64,000 bases of DNA from Rhizobium sp. SL42 (lineage in GTDB: Bacteria > Pseudomonadota > Alphaproteobacteria > Rhizobiales > Rhizobiaceae). Position 1 is the first letter of the stretch, and each line of letters begins with the position of its first letter. The DNA is taken from positions 3,238,001 through 3,302,000 of the forward strand of contig NZ_CP063397.1 of NCBI RefSeq assembly GCF_021729845.1, in the 5' to 3' direction. The translations under genes were made by a program, and so were the position numbers. Shown here piece by piece: positions 15,588 through 25,500 of the stretch. The notes under the pieces are model-generated. The model was not told the origin of the DNA, ran no database searches, and was given only the letters and a program-made list of their open reading frames with translations.

Positions 15588-16643
15588 TCAAAAATCCGGG
15601 AAACGGCGCTTGCGCCATTCGGATCTGGGAATTGCCGCGCCGACCGAGAAGCCGAACGAGACGACTTTGGTCGCCCCGTCATCGACCTCGCAACGGAAGC
15701 TCAGGTCATACCACTGGCCGGACGCCCTGAATGCGGTCTTTGCCGGCGCCAGGAGATTGCCCTTCTTCAAGCCGAAGGACGGCAGCAGCTCCGGTCTGAA
15801 CGGCGGTGAAGCATTGCGCAACTGCTCGCGTAATTCGGTCGTACACAACTGGTCCGCCCGCCGTTCCCGTGGCAATCCGTTCATCGCCGTCATCGCCGCG
15901 GGATCGCTCGAAATCACGGTCGAAAACAGCTTCTTGGCCTCATCGAGTTTTGGCGCCGCAGCCCCGACATTCGCTTCGTCCGTCGGTGTCTCAGGTTCCT
16001 TTACCTCGGCCTCGTTCAACGCCGCGATCGCCTCGCCGCTCAAGGCCTCTCCTTCGGCGGAAGGATCCGGCACCTGACCTTCTAGATCGGCTTCCGGCAA
16101 CGCTATCTCCGGCAATGGCTTTGCGGCGGCCTCTTCCTTCGGCGGCTCCAAAGGCTTTTCAGCTTCGGCCACGGGCGGCTCCTCCGGATCTTCCGCAGCC
16201 GTCTCGGCCGGATCAATAGCGTCGCTGCCGTCATCGGCCTTGCGCGGCCCCGCATCCTTGTCACCGAACTGAACCACGGGACGCATCGGCAGGATCGGCG
16301 GGGCCGTGACCTCTGGCGCTGCCGTTTCCGGCGGAGTCTCTGATGGCGGGGGTTCCGTAGCTGCAGGCGGCGGTGGTGGTGGTGGCGCTTCCGCCTCTGC
16401 CGGTTCGGGCGGCTTTTCCTCCGGCGCCGGCTCTTCCTTTGCCGGTTCTTCCGGCGCAGGTGGCTCTGGCGGCGGCACCAGCGTCACATCGACCACCGGC
16501 TCCTCCGGCGGCTGTTCCGGCACGTCCGGCTCCGGCCAGGTGAAACTGAACAGCAAGGCACCCGCCACGGCAGCATGGATCAGCAGGGAGACACCCAAGC
16601 CACCACCAAAACGCCGCCACCGCATCGATCTTGCTTCTACCAT
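15588..16643 (-). CDS. DUF930 protein with TonB/TolA-like proline-rich linker
   Basis: A protein of about 351 residues. After a basic start (RSMRWRRFGGGLG) comes one membrane helix (VSLLIHAAVAGALLFSF). Residues about 45-220 are extremely rich in proline, glutamate and alanine, like the rigid periplasmic spacer of TonB and TolA. The C-terminal block, with LPRERRADQLCTTELREQLR, LLPSFGLKKGNLL and GQWYDLSFRCEVDDGATKVV, is the DUF930 domain, with two cysteines that could form a disulfide. It is probably an inner-membrane anchored periplasmic protein. The start is uncertain; an internal ATG at 16625 is possible. Confidence 0.78.
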   Translation of the reverse strand: MVEARSMRWRRFGGGLGVSLLIHAAVAGALLFSFTWPEPDVPEQPPEEPVVDVTLVPPPEPPAPEEPAKEEPAPEEKPPEPAEAEAPPPPPPPAATEPPPSETPPETAAPEVTAPPILPMRPVVQFGDKDAGPRKADDGSDAIDPAETAAEDPEEPPVAEAEKPLEPPKEEAAAKPLPEIALPEADLEGQVPDPSAEGEALSGEAIAALNEAEVKEPETPTDEANVGAAAPKLDEAKKLFSTVISSDPAAMTAMNGLPRERRADQLCTTELREQLRNASPPFRPELLPSFGLKKGNLLAPAKTAFRASGQWYDLSFRCEVDDGATKVVSFGFSVGAAIPRSEWRKRRFPDF

Positions 16644-16724
16644 CGAGCGATACTTAGCAACGAATGGGGCGGAAACAATGGTGAACCTTTGTGATCCAGC
16701 CAAATCCGGTGATGAGCACCCAAG

Positions 16725-16748
16725 AAAAAACCCGGCGTCACCGCCGGG
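16725..16748 (-). terminator. Rho-independent terminator of rpoD
   Basis: On the minus strand CCCGGCG (16748-16742) pairs with CGCCGGG (16737-16731) around a four-base loop and is followed by six T (16730-16725). It lies 26 bases beyond the rpoD stop. Confidence 0.9.
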
Positions 16749-16774
16749 TTCTGAAAATCACGATCTTGCCGCGT

Positions 16775-18835
<2,061 letters not shown>

Positions 18836-19237
18836 TTATCTCGTCGCTTTCCCTGACGTCTGATCATGCTGCCCACCGCCGGGCAAAAGGAGAGCGGACC
18901 ACTCGCCCGGGCGGATAGCTGTCACTGACCTAACGGAGTGTTGCTTAATTCCTGATTAACTAAAGGCATTGCGGCCGCAGCACCAAACTCTTGAATATCC
19001 GCATGACCGGTCATCATACCAGAGATCCGTCTGAACCCACTTCACCCTTGTGTCGCTGAATTGGTGATTCCCACAATTTTTCTTGGCGTCAAGCTTTTCC
19101 ACAACGAATGCCCAGAAAAACACCAAAATAGACGCCATGCGGTGGCTTATACACCTGTTGACGGGAATGTAGGTTGTCGGGCCGAAGAAACAAGGGGCCG
19201 AGGCAATTGAGCATTGCCTTATGCAGATCGGACGCGT
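18836..19237. other. rpoD leader and promoter region
   Basis: This is a 402-base gap between the cyclase stop and the rpoD start, both on the minus strand. It is AT-richer than its neighbours. TTGACG on the minus strand near 19096 could be a -35 element. No ORF with coding character was found. The length suggests that rpoD has its own promoter and a leader rather than depending only on dnaG. Confidence 0.5.
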
Positions 19238-20527
19238 TCACGCCTTGGCTCCTACCAGAAACCACACACGCATCTGGCCCTTGCCCTTCACCTCGATGGG
19301 GCCGCGTAACTCGAACTCGAAACGATCCTCGAGCCGTTGCTTCAGGCAGTCCGGAACCTGGATGCGACTGGCGACACCCAGTGATTCCATGCGCGCCGCC
19401 GTGTTCACCGCATCGCCCCAGACATCATAGAGCAGCTTGTTCGGACCGATCACGCCGGCCACCACCGGCCCGGTATCCATGCCGATTCGCACTTCGACCG
19501 GCTCGCCGATCTCCTCGGAGATCGCTCGGCAGCATGCAAGCAGATCCAGAGCCATCAACGCCACCGCCGCCTCATGATCTGCACGGCGTTCCGGTAGTCC
19601 GCCTGCCACCATGTAGGCATCCCCGATCGTCTTGATCTTCTCCAGCCCGTGCCGCATGGCGATGGCATCGAAGCGGCCAAAGATCTGGCTGAGGAAAGCC
19701 ACCACCTGCTGTGGTCCCCAGCGTGCAGCGCGCGGGGTAAAGTTCACGATATCGGCAAACAGGATCGTCGCCGAATCGACATGGTCGGCGACGATTTGTG
19801 TTCGATGATCTTTCAGCCGATCGGCGACGGCACGCGGCAGGATATTCTGCAGCAGGCGTTCGGAGAAGCGATATTCGGTTTCCAGCGCCGTCTCCGCCTG
19901 CGCCGCCTCCTTGAAGGCGAAGAAGGAGGTGGTGAAGATGAGCAGAAACGTGAACGGCACCGTCATGTAGTACAGAACCTGCAGGAATACAGGCTCGACA
20001 TGGAGGAATGAGATCGGCTGAACGAGAACGATCTCCACCACGAGGAAGGCGCAAAGCGCAATAAGCGCCACCAGTCCCGACAGGGCAAGGCGCTCGGCAC
20101 CGAAAACCAGGATGGACGCAGCAGCCCCGGGCAGGAAGAAGAACTGCAGTCCCGAATCGCGTCCGAAGAACAGGCAACTGGCGAGCCCGAAGATCAGCCA
20201 CATGGTGCACAGATAGACGGCGCCGGCAGTTGCACCGAAACGGTGGAAGAACGGCGTCACGGCATAGAACACCACCTGCGGCGCAAACGCGATGATTGCC
20301 GGCAAAAGACCCCAGCCGTCATAGAGCATGTAGAACAGGATATATGGTATCGTGATCAGGCTATACATGGCCGAGATCACATTGGTGACCGCCAATCGTC
20401 GGCGGACGCGCGGCGAATAGCCGGTGGTACCGATACGTGCAATCCACCAAAGCACAACGGGCAGCCGCCAGGGTGACCGGCGACCACGCGTTCCGGGCGC
20501 TATCAGTTCGAGCTCATCTGACGACAC
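19238..20527 (-). CDS. membrane-bound class III adenylate cyclase
   Basis: A protein of about 429 residues if translation starts at the GTG after ACGGAGC; the frame is open a further 26 codons upstream. About six membrane helices fill residues 40-215 (ISAMYSLITIPYILFYMLYD onward). A cyclase domain follows at about 245-420: ILFADIVNFT and KIKTIGDAYMVAGG supply the two metal aspartates and the adenine-selecting lysine. LYDVWGDAVNTAARM supplies the second specificity aspartate, the asparagine and the arginine. All catalytic residues for adenylate cyclase are present. It lies between dnaG and rpoD on the same strand. Confidence 0.88.
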   Translation of the reverse strand: MSSDELELIAPGTRGRRSPWRLPVVLWWIARIGTTGYSPRVRRRLAVTNVISAMYSLITIPYILFYMLYDGWGLLPAIIAFAPQVVFYAVTPFFHRFGATAGAVYLCTMWLIFGLASCLFFGRDSGLQFFFLPGAAASILVFGAERLALSGLVALIALCAFLVVEIVLVQPISFLHVEPVFLQVLYYMTVPFTFLLIFTTSFFAFKEAAQAETALETEYRFSERLLQNILPRAVADRLKDHRTQIVADHVDSATILFADIVNFTPRAARWGPQQVVAFLSQIFGRFDAIAMRHGLEKIKTIGDAYMVAGGLPERRADHEAAVALMALDLLACCRAISEEIGEPVEVRIGMDTGPVVAGVIGPNKLLYDVWGDAVNTAARMESLGVASRIQVPDCLKQRLEDRFEFELRGPIEVKGKGQMRVWFLVGAKA

Positions 20528-20608
20528 GATGCGCTCCGTGCACAAAGGTTTGCTGATGTTCCATCCCGCATTTGCAAAACGCGCGCAACCTCGAATCCGC
20601 CACACGAA

Positions 20609-22648
20609 TTACGAGCTGTGACCTGTTGCCGGGCCTTTGACACGGCCGGACATGACCCCGAAGCCATCGATGATCGCCTCCTGGTTTTCCATCCGGGCGA
20701 CTTCAAGCTGGACCTCGTGCAAGGCATTGATCAGCTGATCGATACGGCCGCCGTCATCCGCCTCGGTCGCATCGGCGACCTCGCGCTCAAGCTCGATGCG
20801 CTGCCGTTTCAGCGCCCGCGCCCGCTTGTAGAGCGAGAGGGCCTGTCGATAGCCTTCGCGCGCATCTTCAGGGGCGGCGATCTCTGTCGCCGTCCAGAGC
20901 CGGGCATTGCGGATCTGCTGGTCGAGATTGCGCAGCGTCTGGCCATGGCCATGCGTGTCGAGCCGCGCCATCAACAACTCGCGGCTCAGCGAAGGACCAC
21001 CTTCGGCAACGGCCGTCAAAAGCGACGACCACAGCTTCTGCAGTGCCGGATTTTCGTAGTCGATCGCTGCGATCTCGTCATACTCGTCTTCGAGCAGTTG
21101 CGGGTGGTTGACCACGGTCAGGGCCAGCACACTCTCGCGCAATGCCGGTTGCTCCTGATGCCCGCGCACAAGGCCAGAGCGCGCCAACCGGTCGGAAATG
21201 GCGCCGCCGCCACCGGCAGATGGTCCGGGCGTCCGCCCGCCAAACCTTCCGCCGCCTTGACCACCCTGCCCGCCCTGGCCATTGCGGCCCCCGCCGCGAT
21301 TGCCCTGTTCATAGCCGCCTCCGCCACCGCGACGATCGTTGCGGCCCGGCTGGCTTGACTGGAAGAAGGCGTAAAGCCGATCGCGAACATCCTGCTGGTA
21401 ATGCCGACGCACATTCTCGTCTGCGATCACCATAACGATCTGCTTCAGCCGCGCCTCGAGTTCGGCCCGCTTTTCCGGCGTATCGAAACCGCCGCCACCG
21501 ACCTCGCGCAACCAGACCATTTCGGCAAGCGGCCTTGCCTCCGCCATCACCCGGTCGAAAGGTCCGCGCCCGTCGCGCTTGACCAGGTCATCAGGGTCCT
21601 TGCCGTCGGGCAGCATGGCAAAGCGCAGCGATTGGCCGGGCTTGATATGCGGAAGCGCCAGATCGACGGCACGAAACGCCGCCCGCTGTCCGGCCCCGTC
21701 GCCGTCGAAACACAGCACCGGCACCGGCGTCGTCTTCCACATCAGCTGCAGCTGGTTGTCGGTCAATGCCGTGCCCAGCGGCGCCACGGCATTTTCAATG
21801 CCTGCCTGATAGAGGGCGATGACGTCCATGTAGCCTTCGACGGCAATCAGCGTCTCCGCCCCGCCAGCGCCTTGCATCGACCGGCGTGCGCGCGAAAAAT
21901 TGTAAAGGACATTGCCCTTGTGGAAGAGCTCGGTTTCATTCGAGTTCAGATATTTGGCCATCGCGTCCGGCGACATCGCGCGGCCACCAAATGCGATCAC
22001 CTTGTCGCGGGACGACAGGATAGGGAACATGATGCGATCGCGGAAGCGGTCATAGGAAACCGGGATCTCCGGTCCATGCACGACAAGGCCGCAGGCCTCG
22101 ATCTGCTCCTTCGGCACGCCCTTGCCCGACAGATATTCCTTCAGAGCATTGCGGCTCTCCGGCGCGTAACCGAGGCGGAACGTCTCGATTGTCTTCCCCG
22201 ACAGTCCGCGCTCACGCAGATAGGCCCGCGCCCGGGCGCCGCTCGCCGTCTGCAACTGGTCCTGGAAGAACTGCGTCGCCAGTTCCATGACGTCCTGCAG
22301 GGTCGTCCGTTCCCTTTCGCGGCGTTCCGCCTGCAGATCCGGTTGCGGCATGGCAATGCCCGCCATGTCGGCGATCTGCTGAACCGCTTCAGGGAAGCTC
22401 AGCCCCTCCATCTCGGTCATGAAACGAAAATGGTCGCCCGAAACACCGCAGCCGAAGCAGTGATATCGGCCCTTGCGATCCTCGCAATGAAAGCTCGGGC
22501 TCTTTTCGCCATGGAACGGGCAGCAGGCCCAGTAGTCGCCCTTCGGCGCATTGGTTTTCTTGCGATCCCAGGTCACACGACGGCCGATCACGGCCGAAAT
22601 CGGCACGCGGTCACGGATCTCGTCGAGAAAGTCGTTGGAAAAGCGCAT
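20609..22648 (-). CDS. dnaG: DNA primase
   Basis: A protein of 679 residues beginning MRFSNDFLDEIRDRVPISAV after a CAGGGAC ribosome site. The zinc finger uses C43, H46, C64 and C67 (CCPFHGEKSPSFHC, HCFGCG). The TOPRIM part follows with ALIAVEGYMDVIAL-like and CFDGDGAGQRAAFRA blocks. A glycine- and arginine-rich linker (about 430-480) precedes the C-terminal helicase-binding domain. It makes RNA primers at the replication fork. It heads a minus-strand group ending with rpoD, the usual macromolecular synthesis order without rpsU here. Confidence 0.97.
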   Translation of the reverse strand: MRFSNDFLDEIRDRVPISAVIGRRVTWDRKKTNAPKGDYWACCPFHGEKSPSFHCEDRKGRYHCFGCGVSGDHFRFMTEMEGLSFPEAVQQIADMAGIAMPQPDLQAERRERERTTLQDVMELATQFFQDQLQTASGARARAYLRERGLSGKTIETFRLGYAPESRNALKEYLSGKGVPKEQIEACGLVVHGPEIPVSYDRFRDRIMFPILSSRDKVIAFGGRAMSPDAMAKYLNSNETELFHKGNVLYNFSRARRSMQGAGGAETLIAVEGYMDVIALYQAGIENAVAPLGTALTDNQLQLMWKTTPVPVLCFDGDGAGQRAAFRAVDLALPHIKPGQSLRFAMLPDGKDPDDLVKRDGRGPFDRVMAEARPLAEMVWLREVGGGGFDTPEKRAELEARLKQIVMVIADENVRRHYQQDVRDRLYAFFQSSQPGRNDRRGGGGGYEQGNRGGGRNGQGGQGGQGGGRFGGRTPGPSAGGGGAISDRLARSGLVRGHQEQPALRESVLALTVVNHPQLLEDEYDEIAAIDYENPALQKLWSSLLTAVAEGGPSLSRELLMARLDTHGHGQTLRNLDQQIRNARLWTATEIAAPEDAREGYRQALSLYKRARALKRQRIELEREVADATEADDGGRIDQLINALHEVQLEVARMENQEAIIDGFGVMSGRVKGPATGHSS

Positions 22649-22735
22649 AATTGTCCCTGTTGGCTGAGTTTCATATAGGCGCGCTCTCGACCCAACGCCA
22701 CGCCTTTCGCGCATGATGCCCGCAATTCACAGTCA

Positions 22736-22762
22736 TTGACAAAAATGACAAATGTATATACA
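22736..22762 (+). promoter_or_regulatory. putative brnTA promoter
   Basis: TTGACA (22736-22741) and TATACA (22757-22762) are 15 bases apart, slightly short, upstream of brnT. Two TGACA direct repeats (22737 and 22746) overlap the promoter and could be the BrnA autoregulatory site, since BrnA represses its own operon in Brucella. Confidence 0.5.
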
Positions 22763-22796
22763 GAAAATTAATATCACGATTGTCGATGGAAGGCAC

Positions 22797-23096
22797 ATGC
22801 GAAGTCTGGATGACGTGCCCTTCGAGGATTGGGAGTTTGAGTGGGATGAAGCCAAGAGGCAGGCGAACATCCGCAAACATGGGATCGACTTTGTGCGCGC
22901 TATCATCGCGCTCGAGGGACCGAGACTGGAAACGCAATCGGATCAAAATGGAGAGGCCCGGACGCTTGCCATCTGCCCCGACACACAACGATTGATCGCT
23001 GTCGTCTACACGATGCGCGACGCAAGGTGTCGGATCATTTCGGCGCGGGCTGCACGTGACAATGAGCGAAGAGAATATCGTCAGATATACCCTTAA
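22797..23096 (+). CDS. brnT: BrnT family toxin (type II ribonuclease)
   Basis: A protein of 99 residues from the ATG preceded by GGAAGG; an earlier in-frame ATG at 22752 lacks a ribosome site. It shows the BrnT core FEWDEAKRQANIRKHGIDF, then AIIALEGPRL, CPDTQRLIAVVYTMRDARCR and IISARAARDNERREY. BrnT is a RelE-like ribonuclease that blocks translation until bound by BrnA. The gene overlaps brnA by 35 bases, as usual for the pair. It sits in the divergent spacer upstream of dnaG, on the opposite strand. Confidence 0.9.
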   Translation: MRSLDDVPFEDWEFEWDEAKRQANIRKHGIDFVRAIIALEGPRLETQSDQNGEARTLAICPDTQRLIAVVYTMRDARCRIISARAARDNERREYRQIYP

Positions 23097-23391
23097 GGAA
23101 ATTCGGGAAATGAAGGCCAGCGGCGAGGACAAAACCGACTGGGCTCGGGTCAACGCGTTGACCGACGAAGACATCGAACGCGCCATGCGCGACGATCCCG
23201 ACTGGCAGGAGTTCATGGACATCGACTGGTCGAAGGCCGTGATGGTCATCCCCCAGAAGAAGAAGGCGATCTCCATTCGCCTGGACGAAGACATCATCGA
23301 CTTCTTCCAGCAAACCGGCAAAGGCTACCAGACCCGTATCAACGCAGTGTTGCGGCACTTTGTCAGCGAACAGAGGCGCTCCAAGGGCTGA
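23062..23391 (+). CDS. brnA: BrnA family antitoxin
   Basis: A protein of 109 residues starting MSEENIVRYTLKEIREMKAS (a GTG two codons earlier is possible). It has WARVNALTDEDIERAMRDDP, the toxin-wrapping N-terminal part, and a C-terminal ribbon-helix-helix domain KKKAISIRLDEDIIDFFQQT, then GYQTRINAVLRHFV. It neutralises BrnT and normally represses the operon through the DNA-binding domain. It is intact and ends 69 bases before the yqeY stop on the opposite strand. Confidence 0.92.
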   Translation: MSEENIVRYTLKEIREMKASGEDKTDWARVNALTDEDIERAMRDDPDWQEFMDIDWSKAVMVIPQKKKAISIRLDEDIIDFFQQTGKGYQTRINAVLRHFVSEQRRSKG

Positions 23392-23414
23392 CTATCCCGG
23401 CCAGAAATGCGAAA

Positions 23415-23432
23415 CGCCGCCCGAAGGCGGCG
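23415..23432. terminator. terminator hairpin between brnA and yqeY
   Basis: CGCCGCC (23415-23421) and GGCGGCG (23426-23432) form a 7-base GC stem with a CGAA tetraloop. On the minus strand it is followed by TTTCGCATTTC, so it serves yqeY best and may stop brnTA transcripts too. Confidence 0.7.
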
Positions 23433-23460
23433 CTCGTCAATGCCTTGGCCGAAGACACGA

Positions 23461-23913
23461 CTACTTGAGCAAGTCCTTGACCAGGCCCGAGGCCTTGGCA
23501 AAGTCCATCTGGCCAGGATAACGCTCTTTCAGAGTGTTCATGCATTTGCCCATGTCGCGCAGACCTTGCGCGCCGGTCTCACTGATCACCGAGGCACACA
23601 GTGCACGCACCTTCTCTTCCGAGATCTGTTCCGGCATGAAGGACCGGATGATCTCGATTTCCTCCAGCTCCTGGGCTGCCAGTTCCGGCCGCGCATTCTC
23701 GGCATAGATCCTGGCCGACTCGTCGCGCTGCTTGATCATCTTCATCAGGATCTGCATGATCTCGTCGTCACTGACAGGATCCTTGCCGAGACCGCGGTTG
23801 GCAATGTCCCGATCCTTGATCGCCGTCTGGATCAGACGCACGGTCGAGGTGCGGCGAACATCCTTCGCCTTCAGGGACTCTTTCATCGTATTGGCGAGTA
23901 TATCGCGTATCAT
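23461..23913 (-). CDS. yqeY: GatB/YqeY family protein
   Basis: A protein of 150 residues beginning MIRDILANTMKESLKAKDVR, followed by RTSTVRLIQTAIKDRDIANR and DDEIMQILMKMIKQRDESAR. It ends with the YqeY tail helices (MGKCMNTLKERYPGQMDFAK, then VKDLL). The family matches the C-terminal tail domain of the GatB amidotransferase subunit and probably binds tRNA; its cellular role is unclear. It is divergent from carA, a common rhizobial arrangement. Confidence 0.95.
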   Translation of the reverse strand: MIRDILANTMKESLKAKDVRRTSTVRLIQTAIKDRDIANRGLGKDPVSDDEIMQILMKMIKQRDESARIYAENARPELAAQELEEIEIIRSFMPEQISEEKVRALCASVISETGAQGLRDMGKCMNTLKERYPGQMDFAKASGLVKDLLK

Positions 23914-24230
23914 TTCTTTCTCCGCGAAAAAGCCAATGCGGACGGTGTCGAATTGTGGCTTTTCCTTGTTTTCTGAGCCGTTTCATAGCCAGACATCTTC
24001 GGCAGTGCAAACAAATTGCACAAACCCTTGAAATGGCTTGGGAGAAATCCGCAAGCCTTCAAACTCAAGAATTGACCTGACGGATCGATCCGTCTATTGC
24101 TCGGCACCTGCACGAAATTGTCATCAGGGCCGAACACGCGCGACTACGCGCGCCCTCGATCTGCAACATAGATGGCCCTTGGAAGCCGCCCTGACAAGTG
24201 GGCTGCCGCGAGGGCGAACAAGGAACGACC
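23914..24230. other. yqeY/carA divergent spacer
   Basis: This 317-base spacer holds the apparent carA promoter listed at 24072-24100, with a leader of about 120 bases before the carA ATG. The yqeY-side promoter is not obvious. No gene was found in it. Confidence 0.6.
24072..24100 (+). promoter_or_regulatory. putative carA promoter with a palindromic operator in its spacer
   Basis: TTGACC (24072-24077) and TATTGC (24095-24100) have the ideal 17-base spacing. Sixteen of the 17 spacer bases form the perfect palindrome GACGGATCGATCCGTC (24079-24094). A dimeric regulator bound there would lie exactly between the two promoter boxes. The regulator is not known. Confidence 0.55.
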
Positions 24231-25436
24231 ATGACCGCGACAGCCCCCTGGACCACACGCAAGCCGACCGCCCTTCTCGTTCTTGCTGACGGGACGGTCA
24301 TCGAAGGTCACGGCATCGGGGCGACCGGCAAGGTCCAGGCCGAGGTCTGCTTCAACACGGCGCTGACCGGGTACCAGGAAATCCTGACCGACCCATCCTA
24401 TCTCGGCCAGATCGTCACCTTCACCTTCCCGCATATCGGCAATGTCGGCACCAACGAGGAAGATATCGAAGACCTGACGCCGGCTGCCCGCCACGGCGCC
24501 GTGGGCACGATCTTCAAGGCCGACATCACCGAGCCATCGAATTACCGCGCCGCCTCCCATCTCAATGGCTGGCTGAAGGCCCGTGGCATTATCGGCCTCT
24601 CCGGCGTCGACACCCGCGCGCTGACCGCCTGGATCCGCGAAAATGGCGCACCCAATGCCGTCATCGCCCACGACCCGAATGGCGTTTTCGACATCGATGC
24701 GCTGAAAGCCGAAGCCAAGGCCTGGAGCGGCCTCGAAGGCCTCGACCTCGCCAAGGTCGCCACCTCCGGCCAGTCTTCGGTCTGGAGCGAAAAGGACTGG
24801 AACTGGGAGGAAGGTCACACCACGCTCGGCGCAGCCGAAGCGAAGTATCATATCGTCTGTGTCGACTTCGGCGTGAAGCGCAACATCCTGCGCCTGTTTG
24901 CCGGACTGGATTGCAAGGTCACGGTCGTGCCGGCGTCAACATCGGCGGAAGACATCCTCGCGCTGAACCCCGATGGCATCTTCCTGTCCAACGGCCCGGG
25001 AGATCCGGCCGCAACCGGTGAATATGCGGTGCCGGTCATCCAGACCCTGGTCAAGAGCGAAAAGCCGCTGTTCGGCATCTGCCTCGGCCACCAGATGCTC
25101 GGCCTGGCGCTTGGCGGCACCACCGAAAAGATGCACCAGGGCCACCACGGCGCCAACCATCCGGTCAAGGACTTCACCACCGGCAAGGTTGAGATCGTCT
25201 CGATGAACCACGGCTTCGCGGTCGACTCGAAGTCGCTGCCGGAGAGCGTTGAAGAGACTCACGTTTCCCTGTTCGACGGCACCAATTGCGGCCTGCGCCT
25301 CAAGGGCAAGCCGGTGTTTTCGGTCCAGCATCATCCGGAAGCATCTCCGGGCCCGCAGGACAGCCACTACCTCTTCCGCCGCTTCATCAACATGGTGCGC
25401 GAGAACAAGGGCGAGCCGGCATTGGCCGAGCGCTGA
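24231..25436 (+). CDS. carA: carbamoyl-phosphate synthase small (glutaminase) subunit
   Basis: A protein of 401 residues starting MTATAPWTTRKPTALLVLAD after AAGGAAC. The N-terminal CarA domain has FNTALTGYQEILTDPSYLGQ, and the class I glutamine amidotransferase domain has the nucleophile loop FGICLGHQMLGLALGG and the final VQHHPEASPGP histidine/glutamate pair. It supplies ammonia to CarB for carbamoyl phosphate, feeding arginine and pyrimidine synthesis. carB lies about 11 kb away on the same strand, so the two are not an operon here. Confidence 0.98.
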   Translation: MTATAPWTTRKPTALLVLADGTVIEGHGIGATGKVQAEVCFNTALTGYQEILTDPSYLGQIVTFTFPHIGNVGTNEEDIEDLTPAARHGAVGTIFKADITEPSNYRAASHLNGWLKARGIIGLSGVDTRALTAWIRENGAPNAVIAHDPNGVFDIDALKAEAKAWSGLEGLDLAKVATSGQSSVWSEKDWNWEEGHTTLGAAEAKYHIVCVDFGVKRNILRLFAGLDCKVTVVPASTSAEDILALNPDGIFLSNGPGDPAATGEYAVPVIQTLVKSEKPLFGICLGHQMLGLALGGTTEKMHQGHHGANHPVKDFTTGKVEIVSMNHGFAVDSKSLPESVEETHVSLFDGTNCGLRLKGKPVFSVQHHPEASPGPQDSHYLFRRFINMVRENKGEPALAER

Positions 25437-25474
25437 TCGCGCTCTACACGACCTTCCACAAGCAGGATATCAAG

Positions 25475-25500
25475 CGGCCCGGATCAGATCCGGGCCGTTT
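25475..25500. terminator. terminator between carA and the MATE gene
   Basis: CGGCCCGGATC (25475-25485) and GATCCGGGCCG (25487-25497) form an 11-base perfect stem, followed on the plus strand by T-rich TTTTC. It overlaps the end of the MATE coding sequence on the opposite strand. Confidence 0.85.
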
